From positions 1 through 44,922 of the forward strand of contig CAIXYX010000092.1 of assembly GCA_903923795.1 (NCBI GenBank): 44,922 bases of DNA. The letters are read 5' to 3'. The notes beneath the pieces are model-generated. The model was given only the letters and a program-made list of their open reading frames with translations, was not told where the DNA came from and ran no database searches. Shown here piece by piece: positions 39,331 to 44,922 of this stretch (within the stretch, counting starts at the first letter, position 1; each line of letters starts with the position of its first letter). A program made the position numbers and the translations under genes. The stretch is from an uncultured Microcaldota archaeon. GTDB taxonomy: Archaea > Micrarchaeota > Micrarchaeia > Anstonellales > Anstonellaceae.

Positions 39331-41331
39331 GTGCTCAATCACTTCGAACTAGCCTCGCCCTTCGCCCCTGCGGGAGACCAGCCGCAGGCGATAGACAAAC
39401 TGATATCGGGAGTGGAACAAAACAAAAATAAAAAATCAAAACAGACTTTGCTCGGAGTCACCGGCTCGGGCAAGACTTTCACAATCGCAAATGTGCTGGC
39501 GCGCACGAATAGGACTTGTCTCGTAATCTCGCACAACAAGACCCTCGCGGCGCAATTATATTCGGAATTCCGCTCGTTTTTCCCAAAGAATAAAGTGAGT
39601 TATTTCGTCTCATATTTCGATTATTATCAACCCGAAAGTTATCTGCCCGCATCTGACACTTACATCGAGAAAGACAGCCGCATAAACGAGCGAATCGAGC
39701 GCATGAGGCTTCAAGCGACGGCTCAACTCACAAGTGACGGCCCCACAATCATCGTGGCCACAGTCTCATGCATCTATGGTTTGGGCTCGCCGCAGGAATG
39801 GAGGAATTTCTCCATCAATTTGGAGAAGGGCGGGCAGATGGGCAGACGAGAGCTCATCCGCAAGTTGCTCGAAATGCAATACACGAGAAATGAGACTGAC
39901 AGGGCGCCGGGCACTTTCTCGGTGAAGGGCGGGATAATCACCATAGCTCCTGCATATGACGAAGAGCTGCTGAGAGTACAAATAGAGGAAGAATCAATAG
40001 CGGCGATGGACATGCTCGACCCGATAAATTTCAGGTCGATACAATCATTGTCGCATTACACGCTCTTTCCTGCAAAGCATTACCTTGTAGATGAGGATGC
40101 CAAAAAGAAGGCTATCAAGACCATTCGGGCCGAACTCGAGGAGCATCTGCCCAAATTGGGGGCTCTCGAAGCGCAGAGGCTCAAGACGAGGACAAAATAC
40201 GACCTTGAGCTCATCGAAGAGGTTGGCTATTGCAACGGCATCGAAAATTACTCGAGGCATTTCGACGGAAGAAAGAGCGGCGAGCCGCCTTTCTGCCTCT
40301 TGGACTTCCTGCCCGCAGACACGCTCATGGTCATTGATGAGAGCCATGTCACATTGCCGCAATTGCACGGCATGTATCACGGCGATTATACGCGAAAAAA
40401 GAATCTTGTTGATTATGGATTCAGACTCCCTTCAGCGTTTGACAATAGGCCGCTCAAGTGGGAAGAGTTCGAGAAGAAGATGCCAGATGTTATTTTTGTT
40501 TCTGCAACTCCGGCAGAATATGAGAAGACGACTTCGGACCAGATTGTGGAGCAGCTTGTGAGGCCGACAGGCATCATCGACCCGCCGGTCTCGATTAGGC
40601 CGACGGCGGGACAGATGGATGATTTGCTGCAGAGGGTGAAAGCAAAGGCAAAAGATGGCCACCGAACACTGGTCACCACGCTCACAAAAAGAATGGCCGA
40701 AGATTTGGCCGAGTATATGGCTGCCCGCGAAATCCGCGTGCGCTACCTTCATTCGGAAATCGACACCATTGCCCGCGCCGAGCTCATCCGCCAGCTGCGC
40801 TTGGGTGAATTCGACTGTGTTGTGGGCATCAATCTTTTGCGAGAGGGTTTGGATATTCCGGAAGTCGGCCTTGTGGCGATTCTCGACGCAGACAAGGAGG
40901 GCTTTTTGCGCAATGCCACGAGCCTTATTCAGACAATCGGGCGCGCGGCGAGAAACATTGACAGCGAAGTGATACTCTACGCCGACCGGACTTCAGATGC
41001 GATGGAAGAGGCAATTGCCGAGACTGGCAGGCGCAGGGCCGTGCAGGTGGAATATAACAAAAAGCACGGCATCACGCCGATTAGCATACACAAATCAATC
41101 TCTGACCGCCTCGGGCCGGTTGACGAGGGCGAAAGCCCGCTTGGCCATGCCACTGTCACCGATGTGAAGAAGCAGCTTGTCTTGTGGGAGGAGCAGATGC
41201 GCCTTGCGGCCGAGAATCTTGACTTTGAGAAGGCCATTGAATTACGCGAGAAAATCGCCGACTTGAGGAAGAAAGTGGAGGGCAAGAAGAATAGGGTACG
41301 GGCGGCGAAGAAAGACGCGGAAGACGAATGA
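39331..41331 (+). CDS. uvrB: Excinuclease ABC subunit UvrB
   Basis: The damage-verification helicase of nucleotide excision repair, 666 residues. Visible are Walker A GVTGSGKTFTIANVL, the beta-hairpin region YFDYYQPESYLPASDTYIEK, VATVSCIYGLGSPQEW, the DESH box VIDESHVTLPQL, helicase motifs VTTLTKRMAEDLAEYM and INLLREGLDIPEVGLVAILD, RAARNIDSEVILYADR, and the C-terminal UVR domain (QMRLAAENLDFEKAIELREK) that binds UvrC. The start is GTG, matching the conserved N-terminus FELASPFAPAGDQPQAI. uvrA lies one gene downstream; uvrC is not in the window. The UvrABC system is bacterial in origin and found in some archaea. Confidence 0.97.
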   Translation: MLNHFELASPFAPAGDQPQAIDKLISGVEQNKNKKSKQTLLGVTGSGKTFTIANVLARTNRTCLVISHNKTLAAQLYSEFRSFFPKNKVSYFVSYFDYYQPESYLPASDTYIEKDSRINERIERMRLQATAQLTSDGPTIIVATVSCIYGLGSPQEWRNFSINLEKGGQMGRRELIRKLLEMQYTRNETDRAPGTFSVKGGIITIAPAYDEELLRVQIEEESIAAMDMLDPINFRSIQSLSHYTLFPAKHYLVDEDAKKKAIKTIRAELEEHLPKLGALEAQRLKTRTKYDLELIEEVGYCNGIENYSRHFDGRKSGEPPFCLLDFLPADTLMVIDESHVTLPQLHGMYHGDYTRKKNLVDYGFRLPSAFDNRPLKWEEFEKKMPDVIFVSATPAEYEKTTSDQIVEQLVRPTGIIDPPVSIRPTAGQMDDLLQRVKAKAKDGHRTLVTTLTKRMAEDLAEYMAAREIRVRYLHSEIDTIARAELIRQLRLGEFDCVVGINLLREGLDIPEVGLVAILDADKEGFLRNATSLIQTIGRAARNIDSEVILYADRTSDAMEEAIAETGRRRAVQVEYNKKHGITPISIHKSISDRLGPVDEGESPLGHATVTDVKKQLVLWEEQMRLAAENLDFEKAIELREKIADLRKKVEGKKNRVRAAKKDAEDE

Positions 41332-41402
41332 ATGATGGCTGAAACATAACCTTAAAAGAGCAGATGGGGAAATTTGTAACAATTATATCCGGAGCTTAGA
41401 CC

Positions 41403-41957
41403 ATGGAAGAAATCACACCCTTAGACGCGGCGCTGAACTCGCAGCTATCGCTTGACGTGATTCCCCTAGCCTTGCGCCGGCAGCTCAAAGCCATCGGCCC
41501 GTGGAACACCGAGCCTCTGGAGAAACTAAGCCACTACCCATTCGAGGTGGCCGGTCCTATTTTCGAAGCCTTGTCCAAACACCCGCATTGGGACATCAGG
41601 ATGCAGGTGGTCAATGCGCTGGACGAATATCCCCGCGCGTATAGCGGCAAGCTTTTGCTCAAAATCGGCGAGACCGACAAAGACAGAGGTGTGCGTATGC
41701 GGGCGGGAGAAGTCCTGCTGGCCCACCGCCATGACCTCACCAATGGCAAGAACGGCATCGCCGCGACCGCCTTGGGTATCATCGATAATGCCTGGAAGCG
41801 GGATAATGAGCAGAAGCTTCGGACCGCATTCCCGCGCGAGAATGCCGAAATCAGCAGGGAATTGGTGAAAGCCGCCCTCAAACCGAGCGAGAAGCAGGTG
41901 AAAAGCGCGAATTACGGCGCCCGGACCGCAAGCGCCAGAGTGGCGGCAGCCCCGTAA
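41403..41957 (+). CDS. HEAT-repeat-like protein between uvrB and uvrA
   Basis: A 184-residue helical protein. Two or three HEAT-like helix pairs are visible: PFEVAGPIFEALSKHPHWDI then RMQVVNALDEYPRAYSGKLL, KIGETDKDRGVRMRAGEVLL, and IAATALGIIDNAWKR. The end is basic. GGAG lies 8 nt before the ATG, and CCTTAAAAG near 41350-41358 is a likely TATA box. Its place between uvrB and uvrA may or may not reflect a repair role; I do not recognise a characterised homologue. Confidence 0.65.
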   Translation: MEEITPLDAALNSQLSLDVIPLALRRQLKAIGPWNTEPLEKLSHYPFEVAGPIFEALSKHPHWDIRMQVVNALDEYPRAYSGKLLLKIGETDKDRGVRMRAGEVLLAHRHDLTNGKNGIAATALGIIDNAWKRDNEQKLRTAFPRENAEISRELVKAALKPSEKQVKSANYGARTASARVAAAP

Positions 41958-42079
41958 AGAGAAGAGTATTTGTTGATATAAAGGGGCTTTCGGGCGTAAT
42001 TTGGCGATTACTATTTATTATCCGCCGCATAAATTAGGCGAACCAGTTCAACGACGAAAAGAAAAAAGCAGGTCAACCC

Positions 42080-44917
42080 ATGGCAGCTGAACGCATAATC
42101 ATCAAAGGGGCACGCGAGCACAACCTCAAGAACATCAGTCTTGACATCCCCCGCGGCCAACTGACTGTTTTCACCGGCATCTCCGGTTCGGGCAAGTCCA
42201 CGCTCGCGTTCGACACGATTTACGCCGAAGGGCAAAGGCGCTATGTCGAGAGCCTGTCAGCTTACGCAAGACAATTCCTGGGCCAGATGGGCAAGCCCGA
42301 CGTGGATTCCATAGAGGGGCTTTCGCCCGCCATTTCGATTGAACAAAAAGCCGGCAGCAAGAATCCCCGCTCGACAGTCGGCACGACGACCGAAATTTAC
42401 GACTACATGAGGCTTTTGTGGGCGCGCATCGGCGAACTCTACTGCCCGAATTGCCACATACCCATAACGAGCCAGAGCATGGACTCCATCATAGACCAAA
42501 TCATGGATGCGGGCAAGGGGGCGGACGCCACCATATTCGCCCCGCTGATTCGAGGGCAGAAAGGCACATTCGAAAAACTTGTGGAAGAGCAGGGGCGCAT
42601 GGGCTTCACGCGCATAAGAATTGACGGACAGATGTTCATCATCGACAGATATGAGGCGAGCCAGATTGACAAGAACAAGAAGCATGACGTGGATTTGCTC
42701 ATTGACAGAATGAAGACGAAAAAAGAGGAGCGCGATCGGCTGGCCGAGGCCGTGCAGAACGCCGCCGAGAGGGCCGAGGGTTTGATTCGCGCCGAGATTG
42801 GCGGAACAAGCGGCAAAGAGACACTCTTCTCGCAGAAGAATGCCTGCTCGCAATGCGGCTTCTCCTTCTCCGAGATACAGCCAAGGCTTTTCTCTTTCAA
42901 TTCGCCTTTCGGCGCATGCGCGGAATGCCACGGGCTTGGCGTCAAGATGTATCCAGATCCGGATTTGGTGGTGCCCGACAAGAACAAAAGCCTCTTGGAG
43001 GGCGCCATCGCGCCGTGGAACACGCGCTTTCAGTCTTTCCGCCTGCAGCAGATTTCGGCTGTCGGCAAGCAGTTCGGCTTCGACATGACGACGCCGTTCA
43101 ACAAATTAAGCAAAAAAAATCAGGAGATTATTTTGCGAGGCAGCGGAGACGAGAAGGTGGATTTCAAATTCGAGAGCAAAAGCGGGGATTCGGTGTGGAC
43201 CAATTCGGGCTCTTTCGAGGGAGTGCTGCCGAACCTGATGCGCGCGTATATGGAGACTGATTCTGCCTCCCGGCGCGATGATTTGGAGAGGTATATGAGC
43301 GAAGAGGTCTGCCCCGCCTGCCATGGCAAGAGGCTGAAAGCCGAAGCTCTCTCGATTTTCATAAATGGCAAATCCATTATCGAAGTCACGTCGATGTCGA
43401 TAAGCGAGGCTTACGGATTTTTCTCAAACCTCAAGTTAAAGACAACAGAGAATTATATCGCGAAACCGGTGCTGAAAGAGATTAGAAATCGCCTCGACTT
43501 TCTTATCAACGTTGGGCTCAACTACCTCACGCTCGAGCGTGTGAGCGGCACTCTCTCGGGCGGGGAGGGGCAGCGCATCAGGCTCGCCACGCAGATTGGC
43601 GCGAATTTGACTGGCGTGCTATATGTGCTCGACGAACCTTCTATCGGGCTTCACCAGCGCGACAATTCGAAGCTGTTGTCGACACTAAAGGCATTGCGAG
43701 ATTTGGGAAACACGCTGATTGTTGTCGAGCATGACGAGGACACCATGCGCGCGGCTGACTATTTAGTGGACATCGGCCCCGGCGCGGGCGTGCATGGAGG
43801 AGAGGTTGTTGCTGCCGGAGAGCTGTCTGACATAATGGAGGCAAAGAAATCCCTCACCGGCGCTTATTTGCGCGGCGAGAGGAAAATCCCTCTTCCCGCC
43901 AAAAGGCGCACGCCGAAAGGCTGGCTGGTTATGCGCAATTGCACGCACAACAATTTGCAGAATATTACAGTCCGCTTCCCTCTTGGCTGCTTTGTCGGCA
44001 TAACGGGCGTGTCGGGCTCGGGCAAATCATCGCTCATTTCGGAGACTCTTCATCCTGCTCTGCGCATGCGCTTCGGCTCGGCAAAAGTTAATGTCGGCTC
44101 GCATGAATCGCTCGAAGGGCTTGACTTGATTGACGGCGTCATTGACATAGACCAGTCGCCCATTGGGCGCACGCCGCGCTCTAATCCCATCACATACATA
44201 GGGGCATTCACGCCGATTAGGGAGTTATTTGCCAAATTGCCATCCTCTCGCGCGCGGGGCTGGCAGCCGGGCCGCTTCTCGTTCAATGTGCCGGGCGGCA
44301 GATGCATGAATTGTGAGGGCGACGGGCTGATTAGAATTGAGATGCATTTCTTGCCTGATGTTTATGTGCCGTGCGACGAGTGCAAGGGCAAGAGATATGA
44401 CCGCGAGACTCTTTCCGTTCGATACAAGAACAAGAATATCGCCGACATATTGGACATGACTGTGGAGGAGGCGCTCGTCTTCTTTGCCAACATACCGAAT
44501 ATACAAAACAAACTGCAGACACTCTTTGATGTGGGCTTGGGCTATGTGAAACTTGGCCAGTCGGCCACCACTTTGTCGGGAGGCGAGGCGCAGCGCGTGA
44601 AACTTGCAGCCGAACTGTCGAAGCGGGACTCTGGCAAGACAGTCTATATCCTCGACGAGCCGACCACGGGTTTGCATTTTCATGATGTGGCAAAATTGCT
44701 CGAGGTGCTGAACAGGCTGGTGGAAAAGGGGAATACGGTCATTGTCATTGAGCACAATTTGGATGTTGTGAAGACGGCAGACCATTTGATTGATTTGGGG
44801 CCAGAGGGCGGGGATGACGGCGGCAGGATAATCGCCACTGGGACGCCCGAGGAAGTGAGCAGGAATTCGGACAGCTATACTGGACAATACCTTGGGCCGT
44901 ATCTGAAGAGGAAGTAA
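42080..44917 (+). CDS. uvrA: Excinuclease ABC subunit UvrA
   Basis: The damage-sensing ABC ATPase of nucleotide excision repair, 945 residues, complete. It has two ABC modules: Walker A GISGSGKSTLAFD (near residue 31) and GVSGSGKSSLISE (near 640); signatures LSGGEGQRIRLATQIG and LSGGEAQRVKLAAEL; and Walker B VLYVLDEPSIGLH and YILDEPTTGLHFHD. Zinc-binding cysteines appear in LYCPNCHIPI, CSQCGF with CAECHGLG, CPACHGKRL, and CMNCEGDG with CDECKGKRYDRE. The start ATG at 42080 is the family N-terminus (IIIKGAREHNLKNI) and has AGGT just upstream; ATAAATTAG near 42029 is a possible promoter. Confidence 0.98.
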   Translation: MAAERIIIKGAREHNLKNISLDIPRGQLTVFTGISGSGKSTLAFDTIYAEGQRRYVESLSAYARQFLGQMGKPDVDSIEGLSPAISIEQKAGSKNPRSTVGTTTEIYDYMRLLWARIGELYCPNCHIPITSQSMDSIIDQIMDAGKGADATIFAPLIRGQKGTFEKLVEEQGRMGFTRIRIDGQMFIIDRYEASQIDKNKKHDVDLLIDRMKTKKEERDRLAEAVQNAAERAEGLIRAEIGGTSGKETLFSQKNACSQCGFSFSEIQPRLFSFNSPFGACAECHGLGVKMYPDPDLVVPDKNKSLLEGAIAPWNTRFQSFRLQQISAVGKQFGFDMTTPFNKLSKKNQEIILRGSGDEKVDFKFESKSGDSVWTNSGSFEGVLPNLMRAYMETDSASRRDDLERYMSEEVCPACHGKRLKAEALSIFINGKSIIEVTSMSISEAYGFFSNLKLKTTENYIAKPVLKEIRNRLDFLINVGLNYLTLERVSGTLSGGEGQRIRLATQIGANLTGVLYVLDEPSIGLHQRDNSKLLSTLKALRDLGNTLIVVEHDEDTMRAADYLVDIGPGAGVHGGEVVAAGELSDIMEAKKSLTGAYLRGERKIPLPAKRRTPKGWLVMRNCTHNNLQNITVRFPLGCFVGITGVSGSGKSSLISETLHPALRMRFGSAKVNVGSHESLEGLDLIDGVIDIDQSPIGRTPRSNPITYIGAFTPIRELFAKLPSSRARGWQPGRFSFNVPGGRCMNCEGDGLIRIEMHFLPDVYVPCDECKGKRYDRETLSVRYKNKNIADILDMTVEEALVFFANIPNIQNKLQTLFDVGLGYVKLGQSATTLSGGEAQRVKLAAELSKRDSGKTVYILDEPTTGLHFHDVAKLLEVLNRLVEKGNTVIVIEHNLDVVKTADHLIDLGPEGGDDGGRIIATGTPEEVSRNSDSYTGQYLGPYLKRK

Positions 44918-44922
44918 CGCGG

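Noticed and set aside
1..44922. Insertion sequences or prophage
   Set aside because: No transposase, integrase, terminal inverted repeats or phage structural genes were found; the repeats noted are short and non-coding.

Overview
The window is a gene-dense archaeal chromosome segment holding about 40 protein genes, with no rRNA, tRNA or CRISPR array that I can see. The archaeal assignment rests on ribosomal protein S8e, MBF1 with a zinc ribbon, FEN1 with a C-terminal PIP box, the KEOPS subunit Cgi121, endonuclease Q, archaeal riboflavin synthase RibC, CTP-dependent riboflavin kinase RibK, an archaeal-type phosphopantetheine adenylyltransferase, a KaiC-like ATPase and a class III (pilin-type) signal peptide. 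Several genes look bacterial in origin: UvrA, UvrB, a ThrRS with the bacterial editing domain, GTP cyclohydrolase II, RibD and HicBA. The mixture would fit a DPANN-type lineage (for example Diapherotrites or Micrarchaeota) or another uncultured archaeon, but that placement is a guess.

Layout. 1-1.8 kb (minus): phosphohexomutase followed by a sugar-nucleotide transferase cut by the window edge. 1.9-5.6 kb (plus): a small hydrophobic protein, EndoQ, ScpA-ScpB and thioredoxin. 5.6-7.1 kb (minus): an unknown protein and a band-7/SPFH protein. 7.3-13 kb (plus): HisRS, RibB and, past one minus-strand unknown gene, a tight ribC-ribH-ribA-ribD cluster. 13.1-18 kb: three tandem paralogous membrane-anchored lipoproteins with one small membrane protein among them. 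18-22 kb: an unknown protein, a KaiC-like ATPase, TrpRS and a polytopic membrane protein. 22-26.8 kb: a CoaD-DUF84 fusion, a pilin-like protein, RibK, and FEN1, MBF1 and a nitroreductase on the minus strand. 26.8-34.5 kb: a site-2-type protease, ThrRS, a lipoprotein, an amidohydrolase, an OB-fold-like membrane protein and a frameshifted TctA-like permease. 34.6-36 kb: S8e, Cgi121 and HicBA. 36-39.2 kb: a multi-winged-helix protein divergent from a winged-helix/coiled-coil protein. 39.3-44.9 kb: UvrB, a HEAT-like protein and UvrA.

How the genes fit together. Riboflavin and FMN synthesis is nearly complete here (RibA, RibB, RibC, RibD, RibH, RibK). DNA repair is heavily represented (EndoQ, FEN1, UvrA, UvrB), beside condensin partners ScpA and ScpB. 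Two kinds of translation start are visible: genes with a GGTGG/GGTGA/GGAG-type Shine-Dalgarno 4-8 nt before the start, and apparently leaderless genes whose TATA-like box is centred about 25-28 nt before the start codon. I used these to choose starts.

The most interesting undescribed items are a 71-nt GC-rich element present twice, gap-free and about 80% identical, in intergenic DNA (23860-23930 and 34465-34535), with two G-runs that compete for one C-run; the three-member family of cysteine-rich lipoproteins; a one-base frameshift in a permease gene; the CoaD-DUF84 fusion; and a KaiC-like ATPase with arginine in place of the Walker A lysine.
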